A stretch of DNA of 64,000 bases from Rhipicephalus microplus (lineage: Eukaryota > Arthropoda > Arachnida > Ixodida > Ixodidae), in assembly GCF_043290135.1 (NCBI RefSeq), contig NC_134707.1:83284447-83348446 (forward strand). The letters run 5' to 3'. Positions 11,139-22,820 of this stretch are shown one piece after another; the first letter of the stretch is position 1; every line of letters starts with the position of its first letter. The notes under the pieces were generated by a model. The model was not told the origin of the DNA, did not search any database, and saw nothing but the letters and a program-made list of their open reading frames with translations. Position numbers and translations under genes: made by a program.

Positions 11139-11416
11139 GAATGATGATGAGTGGGGCGAAGCGGCCGTCTGTCAGTGTGTCCTTCCATCCGTGCGTCCAG
11201 ATGGACGGACGAACAGAATCACGGACGCACAGATGAACACCCGAGCGGAAAAATGAACGGAAAGACAGATGGATGGACGCATGGACGGTCTCACGAATCG
11301 ATGGATAGACAGAAGCATGGACGCATTTGAATGAATCGGCGAACGGACGGACGCACGGATGAATGAACACATGGACGGACGGACGCATGGACGCTTCGCC
11401 CCACTCATCCTCATTC
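11139..11416. mobile_element. Inverted-repeat element with minisatellite core
   Basis: The left end reads GATGAGTGGGGCGAAGCG and the right end CGCTTCGCCCCACTCATC, each extended by a further ATCATTC-type block; the two ~25 bp ends match at all but about one position. The interior is a run of degenerate (GGAC/GGAT/GAAC)-type units such as ATGGACGGACGGACGC. No reading frame. It looks like a non-autonomous inverted-repeat element whose interior has expanded as simple sequence. Reading frames across it are repeat artefacts. Confidence 0.75.
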
Positions 11417-13189
11417 TCTCCATGGATATGCAGCGAAAACCACTAACGCAATCTAGTTATATTATTCCCAATGACATATACTCACAACGCTATCTATTGA
11501 GCAACTCATGAAATGGAGGTGGCCACGTACTGCTACTACTACTACAGAGGAGAAAACGACCCACAGTAGAAAAAGTTTTGTCCCTAAAATGTCCCCCGTA
11601 GACATTCTTGCAACATCATAGCGTTTCCGAAAATGTCAGGACATTCAATTCATGAGGCCACTAACATGCTCTGTGCTAGCTAAAGCAGACTCGAGGACAA
11701 TCTTGTGACTGTGCTTATGAAGAAACTTGAAGGTTTACAAGCGCTTCGGGAGATCAAATCGAAGGTATATAGTGACGAATTATCTCTAGCTTCGCTCATG
11801 CGTCGTGATGTTGATTTGCGTTTGTGTTACTTGTACTATGAAGAAATGGAATGTTTTACCCAGCTCTGACGCAGCAACAAATATTAAACACATAAGCTAT
11901 AAACGACTACAATAATTTGATAGCAGAAGCAAACTGGGCTACCATACATGCAAATATTGGTGTGAGTAATAGAAGTAAAAACAATGATGAGACACATGCA
12001 GGCCTGCCGAAGCAGCCAACAAAACATGCGTCACCCATTAAAGTACATACATTAATTTTAAGTCATTTCGACAGCCGATGCATGCCGGAAACAACAGATG
12101 CATGAATAAAGGCAAGGCATCATTTTTTTTAGTTCTTACCCCTGTTTCTGTGAATTCTCCACTTCTCTCTTGATATTCTAGACCACGATGCCAAGTTGAT
12201 ACACGCATTGTTTCATATGGTGACTTGACACATTTCAAAAGACTAGTGAAAAATACATTCCCAGACGCTTTTGCTACATACAGTGGTTCTTCGCTTCCTA
12301 GTATCTAAGGCGCAAGCAGAAAAAGTATGTAAAGATGATTACTGCCTTATGGAAATCTTGCAGCTAAGTTCGCATCAGTGTGGTTTGACCAGTCCGAGGC
12401 GCCATAAAATGCGGTAGTTATAGGTGAATAAATTTCATATCATGAAAACTAGAGTAATTTTAGACTCCGGATTGTTTGTATTGATGTTGGAACTACATAT
12501 CGGCATTGATATTTCAGACTCTTGCCATTGAAATATATTAATGTGATACCAATCAACTCCCCCTCCCTAACTTATCACAAGCAGTGGTGAATTTCAATTA
12601 GGCAATTTTCTGCTATAGCTCAAACTCGTTGAAGCAATTGCAGTCATGCCCATACATCTACACAAACTGTAGTTATCCACGCATATTTCGAAGCAGATCG
12701 TCTAGTTATACTAGTTTGCTGTGTGTACCAATTTGCAACTGCTCAAAGTGCGTTTCTCATGCAAGTGCTGTGCGTCTATAAACAACCCAAGGCAATTTAA
12801 AGCTTCAGGCAACGTGCACTTTACATTATAAAGTAAATTTACATGCCAAAGTGATGACTTCGCGTAGACCATTATTTCCTTTAGCTTGGCGTTACCAGTA
12901 GATATATATGGTGGCGCCAAGCTCAACAATAGCAATGTCTCTTGCAATAATATCAATACCTTTTTCACCGAACACATTCAATGCATTTCTTCCTTACTAC
13001 AGACCTCGATACCGTGACAATTGTAGAGTAAATACTTTTAAACGGACCATTTCTAAGACGCTATCACAAGGGTCTCAAACTCACCTCCTCTTGTGGGCCA
13101 TATGGTCATGAAATTTTTAGCCGCAAGAGCAAGAGCTGTCCAGATGGTAAGAGTGGGAGGAAGGGCGGCGTGACCAAAATGGGCAACCA
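11417..13189. other. No gene seen
   Basis: AT-rich single-copy-looking sequence with only short, unconvincing reading frames and no repeat match inside the window. Confidence 0.5.
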
Positions 13190-13370
13190 ACGGAGCCATT
13201 TTAAACTTAACGAAGTCGCAGTTTCACGGCGAATGCTAAGCAATAAATGCGATAGCAATAAATTGGAATGTCGCACGAAGGCCAACGAGCAGCTATGCTT
13301 GCAGCTTTTCGCTGAAGCACATAAAAGACTCGAAAAGGACGTTCATGTATACCCAAGACAAGCGTGAACA
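13190..13370 (+). repeat. Dispersed repeat fragment shared with 49480-49650
   Basis: Blocks GCTAAGCAATAAATGCGATA and AAATTGGAATGTCGCACGAA are matched at 49565-49610 by GCTAAGCACTGAATGGGATA and AAATTGGAATATCAAACGAA. No coding sense. The class is unknown. Confidence 0.5.
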
Positions 13371-13381
13371 ACCACACTTTG

Positions 13382-13560
13382 GCAGTAACTTGTTATAGTA
13401 ACGCGTTACTGGTAACGAGCTACTTGTTTCTTTAACTTGTAATTGCAAATAGTTCCTCTTAAGTTAGACGAACCTGTAACTGCAACACTGTTGCTTTTTA
13501 CCCACTAACTGTATCGGAAAATACCGTTGCAGTTACTTTTGTTTTTGTAAATACTTATCT
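13382..13560. repeat. GTAAC-rich subterminal-like block, left
   Basis: Multiple GTAAC/GTTAC motifs in both orientations cluster here (for example CAGTAACTTG, AGTAACGCGTTACTGG), with a partner cluster at 16375-16490. Such arrays are typical of the subterminal transposase-binding zones of hAT elements. The ends begin CAGT, as hAT ends often do, but I could not find matching 8 bp target duplications or a transposase, so this is a tentative reading. Confidence 0.4.
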
Positions 13561-13939
13561 AACAGTAGTACTTCAGTACTTCTCAAATGCCCATGTTTAG
13601 TGCTTCACAATTAATTGAACTTTCTTCCTTATGATATCCTCCCCACCTTTCAACTGTACAAAGTAGGGCATCCCCTTAGTTTAGGAGTTGTCGCTAAGAG
13701 AACTTCCGTGGAGAAGACAGTACTTGGTGTTTACTAGTAAATTGCATGTCATAAATCAAGACGTTGCAATTAAACAGCTTTCTGAATCCACGTCCATTAC
13801 ACCTAAACTTCTAGGTGTGTTCTCGGTGTGCCGGGGAAACATTCCTTCGTGTGATGCTACGAGATAATTACGTTTAACAGGTTACAAGATAACAGCCACG
13901 CCAAATGGCTGAAAGGAAGAAGGCTGTCAACTAGCAAAA

Positions 13940-14256
13940 CAATTTTAGGGGCGAAGCTTCTTATGGCGTCACCCGTTCATCTCCCGTTATCGTTTGTAAC
14001 CACCGCTCGTTGAGTCTGCAATTTGGCCCTAGATGGCCCTCCTCGTACCGCCATCCAGCGTACGGAAGGAGAGAACACGTGCGGCAGGAGAGAAAGACCA
14101 TCGCCCATTGAGATTGCGCGTTCTTCGGCGGCGCCATGCACCAGGGGGAGCTCTATAGCAAAATAACAGCGCCGTTCTGGCGCGCTCTCTAACAGACGCT
14201 TGTCGACGAAAGATGGACAAGGCTGCTGAGCGGCGTGCGCGCAGGGCAGCGGCGGC
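13940..14256. repeat. Dispersed repeat fragment opening with TTAGGGGCGAAGCTTCTTA
   Basis: The leading block is the reverse complement of the one closing the microsatellite element at 19372-19393 and the repeat ending at 49403 (CTTAAGGAGCTTCGCCCCTA), so it is the edge of the same family. The rest shows no protein. Confidence 0.5.
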
Positions 14257-14410
14257 AAGCTCTTTAAGCCATGGGTCGTGCGTCCTCCATGTATGTAGTA
14301 GGCAGCCACCTCTCGTTTAGTTCTTGGAATGTCAAAGCTTCTTAAGCTGTGGGTCGTACGTCCTCGATGTATGTGGTAGGTAGCCAACTCTGATTTAGTT
14401 CTTGGAATGT
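14257..14410. repeat. 78 bp direct tandem duplication
   Basis: Two units, 14257-14334 and 14335-14410, each run from AAGCTYYTTAAGC through GGGTCGTRCGTCCTC to TTCTTGGAATGT. Identity is roughly 85% by eye. It lies within the repeat beginning at 13940. Confidence 0.8.
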
Positions 14411-14479
14411 TTGCTAGATGGCGGTACTTGTATGTAATTATTATATGATTGAAATATGTGAGATAGTGGTACTGGGAGT

Positions 14480-14501
14480 GTTCACTGGATGGATGGGTGG
14501 T

Positions 14502-14557
<56 letters not shown>

Positions 14558-14566
14558 GAGACAGGC

Positions 14567-14653
<87 letters not shown>

Positions 14654-14746
14654 GAGACGCACAGACGGACAGATCAACCCACGGTTGGACGGACGGACAG
14701 GTTCACAAACTGACCAACGGACGCTTCACCCCACTCATCATCATTC
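14480..14746. repeat. (GACA)n microsatellite with inverted-repeat-element right end
   Basis: A tetranucleotide run (GACA/GACAGAGA) at about 14503-14652 is followed by diverged units and then CGCTTCACCCCACTCATCAT at 14722-14741, the same end as the element at 11139-11416. The left inverted end is missing. Reading frames here are repeat artefacts. Confidence 0.8.
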
Positions 14747-14749
14747 AGT

Positions 14750-16370
14750 CCATGAATATGCTGTGATATTTTGAAACTTTATTAACTGACTCCTATGGGT
14801 CTACTTCGATTTAACGAAGCCATCACACTGTCAATCAACCATGTACGGTTTTCAGCGATAAGTAAAGGTATTGGTTCATATTGCCTCTAATGATCTAAAA
14901 CTATGCCATGAAACAACAATTCATGGCAAAAGAAGCCCTCTCTGTAGAAGTCGCTCTCTGTAAACCCGGCGTACCGCCAGTGAACATCATGTTGCAATGG
15001 CGCATGCGATGTCATTTGAAGCAAGAAGCAGCGCGCTTTTCTGTCAACGTTTCAGCCACTACAAGTCATACAATTTGAGGGCCAAGCTGGAAGGATCTAA
15101 GTTATCTCAATGTTACGTGCAGCTGAGTACAAAACAACATCGTTCTCCCAAACGCAGATGCTTGAAAAGCTAGCTGCTTGTTGCATCCCGGCTTGCGAGT
15201 GTATCAGTGTTACCCGACTGTAAGGCCGCTGGCATGTACATAAGAATATTCAATCGGAAGGTAAGTAACCTACCAAATGCACAAAAATATCGCCAGGTTA
15301 TCAGTGAATCTAGAAGGATTAACCTTCGTAACACGAATTAAGATTAAAAAATTGGGTGACATAGCCCCGTTAACACAACAAATAATAACAGATTGACAAG
15401 TGCCTCACCTCTTATGCGGGTGGTTGCCTCCATACACACCAGCAAAAAACCGAAATAATGAGTGGGCATCAATCAGTCCATTAATTACTCATGTCCTTAA
15501 AAACGTTTCTTGGACTCTCACCCCACCTCGCTTTTGCTTTTGTTCATGAAGCAGCGTCGTCACATTGTTAGGTCAAAGCTCTGCCCGAATTCTGCAGTGT
15601 TCAGCAAGCTTCGTATAAAAACACGTCACATAGTTGACTTTCGCTACCTTTTTTTTCCTGTTATTACACGCAAAGCAGCTCTCTGACTCGCGTGTACAGC
15701 GCTGTACGTACGTGCGTACATACGAGCGCACTGTAATGCGTACCCCTCGCTGCAGGTGTCGGAGCGGTGCCAAGTAGGTCACGCTACAGCTGCGCGTTGA
15801 AGTCACGCTCACCTCACACGGTTCCCTCGAAACTGCATGCTGACGTCACTTTCTTGCGCACCCACAGCACGCTCGCCGCAGCTGCCAGCTCCTTCATCCA
15901 CTTGCAACACAACGAACCCACCTCCCGTGTCTTTGCGTTTCAAACAACGTTTACTCGAGTAAATGATACAGTAAGCTTCGCTTCAAACCGTTCTTCCAGA
16001 ACCCGCGTCGACGCCCGTTTCAACCGGTTGAACACCGTGCGCACCACTGCTAATTTGAATCCCAGCAGGGTTTTCTTCAGGGAGATAGTACATAACTTTT
16101 GCTGTCTGGTTCGTCAGTGTAATCATGCAGCTTCGCAATACCCGCATCGAACTTGTACATGGTTCTGCCCTCGTAGTCCGTGGGTGTGTAGTCCTTCTAT
16201 TTCGCGAATGTGTGTCCGAAAAGTTTATATACTCGCAGACACTAGTTCTCCGAACAGGCTCTGGTACACCTTGAACATATTGAATGGACAGCCATGGTGA
16301 ATGAACGTCATCTTTCCTAGTTACGCACTTTCCATAGCTCGTATACGTTTCGCGTGTAATTCATTGCTTA
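14750..16370. other. No confident gene; possible hAT interior
   Basis: A 177-codon plus-strand frame at 15767-16300 has no family resemblance. The minus strand of the same stretch has one moderately protein-like run (about 16000-16150) broken by stops. If the GTAAC-rich blocks on either side are hAT ends, this would be the decayed interior. Confidence 0.3.
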
Positions 16371-16374
16371 CTCT

Positions 16375-16490
16375 TTAGGGTAACGCAATTACCTGTAACT
16401 TCAGCAAGTTACTTTTGGAAACTCCGTAACTGTAACTGTTACGCTGTGCTGTTACTTTTTACGGGTAACGTGCCCTTGACTGCTAACAAC
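16375..16490. repeat. GTAAC-rich subterminal-like block, right
   Basis: Partner of the block at 13382-13560: GGGTAACGCAATTACCTGTAA, CCGTAACTGTAACTGTTACG and TTACGGGTAACG motifs are packed within ~110 bp. The outer edge reads ...TTGACTG, which reversed begins CAGTCAA. Confidence 0.4.
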
Positions 16491-16494
16491 TATT

Positions 16495-17479
16495 ACAGGT
16501 GTTACGCTTTTGTGTTTCAGCAAGACACTGCAAGTGTCGACAAAGCAAAACCCGACTTTTGTAAATATCTTCTTTTAAAGTGCTGTACGCGGAAAGACCC
16601 CTCTGCGTCTCCTGTTTTGCAGTGACGTCTGACATGAGGAGTGGGAGGTGTTTTTTTTTGTTTCCGTTCCACTTCCCAAGTGGTTACAAAAAGGGATCCC
16701 TTTTTTGTGCGCGTTTAAAGGGACAGTTTCAAATTGAAAGAAGTAAGACTGTTCATTGATCAAAATCGCTCCCACCTTTCCGAAGGGAATTGTGAGGAAA
16801 TGCGAATGCATTTCTTGCGCCGAGAGTACACGACGTAGTAATTTTATTGGCTAAAATGAATGATAGCACAAGTATTTGTACCATTACCCTTTATTTACAC
16901 AATCGTCAGTCACCCAACGGTCCAGAAAAAGGCACGCGCTTCACTCCATTTATATATACGTATGAGAGAGCGGACGGAATAGTATGGCGCAGGGAGGTGA
17001 GAGAGCGAACAGCGAGAAAAGGAGTGGTGAAGCGCTGCACCTATCCTCTCCTACACCCTCTCCATCGAAAAGGAAGCTCCGCCTAGCTCCCCCGATGAGA
17101 GTGTCCTCACACGCCAGAGCACGCTTCTCCTCTTCACTCACTCTCCGCTACTCCGCCCACATCCCCTGCTCCGGTTACTAGGGGCGAGGAAAAGCACGCG
17201 TGCTTGCATCTGTTGCTATGGAAAAAGTGAGTGAGAGCGGAAAGACACCAGCCGGTGCGCGGACACCGACAGATGCCTGACATGCATCGACTAAGAAATG
17301 CATTCCCATTTAAAACAAGTTCAGGCTCCTGCGAGATCTGCATACCACTAGCGGTAAAAAGTGGCTAGCTTTTTGTCGATAAACCGACGCATGCATGACT
17401 TCTATATCAGTGGTCTAACTCAAAGCGCATCAAAGTGTGGGGTAGTTACTTCGAAGCTCCTGTAGGTGCCCTGAAACTT
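16495..17479. other. No gene seen
   Basis: Mixed sequence without an identifiable protein or repeat. The frames at 16984-17181 and 17134-17343 lack family motifs. Confidence 0.4.
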
Positions 17480-17539
17480 TTAAATGGGAAGCATTTCTTA
17501 GCGAACTCCGGTGACATTAAGCGTATCTATCTATCTATC

Positions 17540-17609
<70 letters not shown>

Positions 17610-17690
17610 ACCGCTTACGTCTGGGTGCCCTTGAGGTCACCCACAGGGCGAGCTCTTTGCATCCTGTGTTAATTTATTATGCATAAATAA
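17480..17690. repeat. (TATC)n microsatellite seeded by AAGCATTTCTTAGCRAACT repeat
   Basis: A (TATC)n run (17524-17610) directly follows a block reading GGGAAGCATTTCTTAGCGAA. The same arrangement (GCGAAGCATTTCTTAGCAAA then TATC units) stands at 20783-20948. The microsatellite thus sits at a fixed place in a dispersed element. The Ile-Tyr-Leu-Ser frames are artefacts. Confidence 0.75.
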
Positions 17691-18110
17691 TAAAGATAAC
17701 GAGGATGTTTTTTTGCATTTATTGCAAGCAGCAGTGTTCCCTGGTGTCTGTGACTATTGGAGGGGAGTGTTTTTAAGTACCTACCTAATGGAGTAGAGGC
17801 CAATTTTTTCGTTTGTTTGTTTGAAAAGACAGTTTTAGTGTTCCTTGTAAATAGTGAGAGAACTTTGTGCTGCTCTTCTTTATTTATGACATTCGCTTGT
17901 ACGCCGTTGACTTGTTCAGAAAACGGGGGACCATGTTGTGTGTTCTTTCAACCTGCGTGTACCCTCTCTTCCTTCTCTCTCCTCCACATCTTGTCTGTCT
18001 CTTCAAATGTGTTCGACTCTTTATGAGTTTGCAAGTTGCTCCAACTAATATTATTGTGCCTTTCATTTCCAAGGCCCCCAAAGAGAAAACAATAAATCTA
18101 CAAGCGTTGA
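17691..18110. other. No gene seen
   Basis: No recognisable coding or repeat content. Confidence 0.4.
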
Positions 18111-18116
18111 ACCTCA

Positions 18117-18480
18117 CGTGAACCAAAATTACCATGGGAGAGTAAGGCGATTTGACGAATATGGTGCGCTGGCGAAAACACGAATAATGTCACAATCCCG
18201 TCGCGTTCGTCGTCAAAAACTTCCCGCCAGAAAGTGGCATATACCCATGGGCAGGTATGTGCCACTGGTAGGTGGGTGGGTGCCACAGGTGATTGACCCA
18301 GGAAAGATGAAAACACACATGGGCAATTTTAACGTGCGAGCCTTAAGAAATACCCGACTTTGGTAACGTCGACCAGACGAATGCAAAAAAAAAATGTCAG
18401 GGTCCCAGCTGGAACGAAACCCAAGCACGCTGCGTGGCAATGAAACATTTTACGACAGAGCTACGCCTGGTCTTAGAACT
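18117..18480 (-). mobile_element. tRNA-headed SINE-like element (degenerate)
   Basis: Read on the minus strand from 18480, it opens with a tRNA-like head: GGCGTAGCTCTGTCGTAAAA resembles an A box (TAGCTCnGTnG) and GGGTTTCGTTCCAG a decayed B box. A body of ~280 bp follows, ending near GTAATTTTGGTTC. This layout is that of a Pol III-transcribed tRNA-derived SINE. No target duplication was identified. From memory, similar sequences are abundant in tick genomes. Confidence 0.55.
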
Positions 18481-18908
18481 ACTTTTTCAAATAGAAGCTA
18501 ATCTTTGTGAAACGTTAATAGAGGTTTCACTGCTGCCTACCCAATTTTATAAACATTACATATATACTCTTTTATACAGCCTGTGTCTCTGTGTGCATGC
18601 GCAAAAATTTTAAGATGGGTCTCATGCAGCCGTCACGTCGGGTTAACGTCAATTGTGGTTAGTTGCCATGCACTGAGGTTGATTTATGTATCAGTGTCCA
18701 GGGCCAGCAACCTCGCGGGCATCAGCGCTTTATATCAGCTTCTGGTGTTGCTAATATGCATGTTTCAATTGACGTCGCTGCGCAAGTGCAAACACTGGGT
18801 TATATAAAAATCTGAAACTCTTTACACACGTCTCTGCGGGCAACATTTTTACATATGTTTAGCGTCATGTCATGACATGTCACTCAATAAAAAAATTGCA
18901 GCACGGTC

Positions 18909-18997
18909 ACCATAATCATCAGCCTGACTACGTCCACTGCAAGATAAAGGCTTCTCCCATGTTCGGCCAGTCATCTCGGTCCTGTGCTTGCTGCTGT
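18909..18997 (-). mobile_element. RTE-type LINE 3' tail fragment
   Basis: On the plus strand this reads ATAATCATCAGCCTGACTAC and then CCACTGCAAGATAAAGGC. Reversed, it encodes the last residues of an RTE reverse transcriptase (DR..W..MGEAF type) followed by an ATG-repeat tail. The better preserved copy is at 25461-25564. Both are 5'-truncated. Confidence 0.65.
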
Positions 18998-19117
18998 AGG
19001 GTAGGTTAGTTCATAAGAAACAATCATTTGTTTATTTATGATTAACGTGCGAGGGTTTCCTCCTCAATTCAAAAGAGTGCGCGCGTGCCGCTCCAATAGC
19101 ATCGCCACGGAGCTGGC

Positions 19118-19120
19118 TAC

Positions 19121-19178
<58 letters not shown>

Positions 19179-19287
19179 ATACATACACACATACATACAT
19201 ACATACATACATACATACATACATACATACATACATACATACATACATACATACATACATACATACATACATACATACATACATACA

Positions 19288-19348
<61 letters not shown>

Positions 19349-19395
19349 CATCGTGGACGCACGAGCCATGGCTTAAGGAGCTTCGCCCCTAAAAG
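19118..19395. repeat. (TAC)n and (ATAC)n microsatellite pair in a GGGGCGAAGC-family repeat
   Basis: (TAC)n runs to about 19177 and (ATAC)n from 19178 to 19351, followed by CTTAAGGAGCTTCGCCCCTA at 19373-19392. That end sequence recurs at 49384-49403. The long Tyr and Met-Tyr-Val-Cys frames on both strands are repeat translations, not genes. Confidence 0.9.
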
Positions 19396-19399
19396 TAAC

Positions 19400-20777
19400 A
19401 ACTGCGACAGTTGTTCGCGGTTGTGTGTGTATCTCTGCGTTCTTTCTGAGCGTCCTTCGCTGTGTTTGAGCAGTCTACTGGACGTTTCGAGTAGTGAGAG
19501 TTGTTAGTTCGCACTTGTCCTGTGTATATTTGTCCGTTGTGTTCTTTGTGCTCGAGCGGTATACCGCATGTTTCCAGCTGGTTGACGTTCTTCGTGTGCT
19601 GTCTCAATTTGTGTCCGCCGCATTCAATGCTTGGCCGTTTTCGAATAACTGTGACAATAATATTTTACTTTAAAAAAAGATTTTCTTTCTCAACGGCATC
19701 TTTATAACAAATTTACAAATTTTCTGCGTGTTAGTCCATGCGTGTGTAACAAATATCAGCAAGTAATATTTTCTTTGTTTCCCGTACAAATTGGCTTCAT
19801 TATGCTGACAATTATTAGGACCACTGCAAGATCTGAAAAGCGTGTACTTCGTACCGATTACCCATGCCGTTTCCACTAACCCATGACTGTTTTAGCACTG
19901 TTTCAATTGTGGCAATTTTCTGCTTTCGTGGTCTATGGTAACTGGCATGTTTATTCAAATACAGGATGATTACCACCATATTTCAGGTACATCTGCAGCA
20001 ATCTTGCGAATATGCTTACCTGAAAGTCTCCAGTCGTCGGTAGCACTTGAAAGTTCCCAACGAAATTATATTGTGAGTAGAGAGAGAAATTGAAATTACT
20101 GGGTCATCTGAATTTTGTTTGTTTTTTAATCATTCTTAATCATTTTCAACTTAAGCAGCGTTTTAGGCCTGCATGTGACAACCACGGTACCATTATGTAA
20201 ATACTCAATTAGTTTGTAAGAACTCGCATGCCATAACTCTCTCCTTATCAAGAAACTTAATTGAGACCAAAGGTCTGGAATGTGTGGAGGCCCTAAGCAA
20301 TGAGGAATTGTTGAACAGTTGTTGTGCGGGTGCCATCGTTTTGACAAGCAAACTTGTCGTAGTGAAGCATGCAACGGTTACTGCTTCGACGAATACAAGT
20401 CCGAAAAAAAGTTGGCTTTAGCGGCGTTCCCTCCTTAATGGATTTGTCAGCACTTTCAATCAACAAGTTGCTAGGTACGCAGAAATCATTTTATTTACTT
20501 TATTTGCTTTTGTAATGGCCGTCTAAATATACGTATGCAACGTCTGAATTTAAACATGTTTGTCCATCACTGCTTAGTCACCCTTGGCGGTCTCTAACAT
20601 GTAACCTTGCCATGAAGCTATTGTAACCTGTTTCAACAAACGCTCAAATGCGATCAACAATCAATAGGGCTAACTGATGTGAGCACTTAAAGAATACATG
20701 GTATTTTCAGGAGCCTTAGCAAGTGAGGATTTCGGCCAGATATGCATGGAGTTTTCGGCATCTATTTTTTCATTATT
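19400..20777. other. No gene seen
   Basis: AT-rich sequence with no recognisable coding or repeat content. Confidence 0.4.
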
Positions 20778-20822
20778 TCAAATGCGAAGCATTTCTTAGC
20801 AAACTTCAGCTGCTTTGAGCGC

Positions 20823-20860
<38 letters not shown>

Positions 20861-20861
20861 A

Positions 20862-20912
<51 letters not shown>

Positions 20913-21850
20913 ATATCTATCTATCTATCTATCTCTCTCTCTCTCTCTATCGAGCCTCCTACGGCTTTTAGCTCTCCTGACCGTTTGGATAATTTTATCG
21001 ATACGAAAACTGGTATGGCATAACATGACTGTATGAGAAGCATGACGGACGAGTCATAACCTGAAAATCATGACATGCATGCCATGAATGTCATGATTTA
21101 CTTTTTATTGTTTTATTGCTCTCGTGGTGGTTTTGTTGACATTACATTTTGCAAAACTGGTATGGTATGACGTGATTGCATGACAAACATAGGTGACAGA
21201 CTCTAACGTGGAAATCATGGCATGCATGTCACAATTTTCATATTATGACTGATCATGACTACACGTTGCGTTCGTGGTGCGCTCGCGGTCGTTTCGCTAG
21301 CTTGATGCATATACCGAATTTCGTATTACGGGAAGTGAATAGATGGCGAAGGTACATCATTTGTCCAAACATGATAATCATGAGATGCGTGTCATTTAGG
21401 AAGATTACTACACGCCGTGCTCATAATGCACTCGCGGCCGTTTGACTAGCTCCACGTATACCAAATTTGGTGTTACGTGACGTGGATGGATGACAAAGGT
21501 ATATGACTGGTGCAAACATGATCTTGATATGCGTGGCATGTAAGATTATGAAAACATACCACTCTCATGATGTGCTCATCGCCCTTTCGCGAGCTTCACA
21601 TATAATAAATTTGGTATTATGTGACGCGAATAGGTGACGAAGGTAAATGACACTTCCAAACATGGTAATTATGACATGCGTATCATGTAACGTGATATAA
21701 GCGTGGTATCACGTGACGTGGACAGACGACGAAGGTAAAACATAACAATATTCACGTTGAAATCATGTAAGGCATAACTCACGTCCGCTTCGTGACGTTT
21801 TGCTCAATTTAACGTCACCTATGAATTTTCCTCATTTGTGCTTCGCATAT
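20778..21850. mobile_element. ~1.07 kb repeat with (TATC)n near one end and diverged ~140 bp internal units
   Basis: It begins AATGCGAAGCATTTCTTAGC and ends near GTGCTTCGCATATC, a short inverted match (ATGCGAAGCA / TGCTTCGCAT). A (TATC)n/(TC)n run fills 20822-20948. From 21000 on, blocks such as TGGTATGGCATAACATGACT, GTTACGTGACGTGGATGGAT and TATTATGTGACGCGAATAGG recur about every 140 bp with ATGACATGCRTG-type motifs. A piece of it (AAAACATRCCACTCTCATGA) is found again at 24028-24087. No protein is encoded, so it is a non-autonomous repeat of unknown class. Confidence 0.6.
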
Positions 21851-22317
21851 CCTCAATTCCCACAGTATGTGGGATTTGCCATTTTTTTCTTTATTTAATG
21901 AAGGAGACATTGCGGACGGATATTTTACTTTGTGTTTTTTTTTTGAAAGCAGAGCAGAATATCTAGAAAGGTTGTGCTTTTAAAGTCTCGTGCATTTTTG
22001 TTGTCTCCGAATGAAGCATTCAAAATACTTGAAATTCTTCCCCAACGTTTCCTCGCTTTATCATTCTTTGTTAATAAATAAAAATGCCACATGCATAATA
22101 ATTCTATTTGCGTTTTACAAGCCGCTTAATTGTCTCAACACCTTCAGAGTGGATTTACGACCCACGCCAAATTTAGGAGGTGCGAATTGACTCCGCTTAG
22201 TGCATGTATTTAGTTATCTTACACTCTACCACCAGCATCTCTTATGGTTGTAATCGTGCGTAACAACAAAGAAGTAAAGGACGTGCTGAGTGACCTTGGA
22301 TAACCTTGACTTTTTTC

Positions 22318-22350
<33 letters not shown>

Positions 22351-22806
22351 ATGTGTGTGTAACACCTACAAACGCAAACCCATAATACTTGTCAGCAAAG
22401 AGATTATGGACCTTGAACTAAGTTTTTCCATCGACTCTTGAGGTCACATCAAAGCACTAGCTCAATTTACAATATATGCGACAACGATCTGGTAAAGTAT
22501 GTTTACCCCCATACCCAGAGCTTCACCCAGTCGTTATCATTGGCTTCATAGAGGTAGGTGTTTTTTTTTCCTTTCTGGGGGCTTCAATCTCTTCAGCGTA
22601 GTCGACGCGACAAAGAAGTGGAGCGAAAGGCTAATACATGTGAGTTACCCAAACACGACATGGCCAATTGGGTTACTTATTGATTCGAGACTGCTTCATA
22701 TACGAGCCCGTAATGTAGATAAGGAGTAAGGCACGGACAAACGCGTCTGTTTGGACACACGTGGACAAACACGCGTGTCCGTGTCTTAGCTATTACTTGT
22801 CTACGT
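21851..22806. other. No gene seen; (TG)n at 22319-22348
   Basis: A (GT)n microsatellite lies near 22319-22360. Nothing else is recognisable. Confidence 0.5.
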
Positions 22807-22820
22807 CACCTGCTCGTACT
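22807..22820. repeat. SINE target-site duplication, left
   Basis: CACCTGCTCGTACT, identical to 23062-23075. Confidence 0.95.

Noticed and set aside
14489..14766. Frames of repeated Asp-Arg-Gln-Thr
   Set aside because: They are translations of the (GACA)n microsatellite.
15767..16300. 177-codon plus-strand frame
   Set aside because: No family motif, composition like random GC-moderate sequence, and the opposite strand looks as coding as this one.
19118..19353. Regular spaced repeats considered as a CRISPR array
   Set aside because: Simple microsatellite without unique spacers, in a eukaryotic context.
19032..19376. Long Tyr-rich and Met-Tyr-Val-Cys-rich frames on both strands
   Set aside because: They are translations of (TAC)n and (ATAC)n microsatellites.
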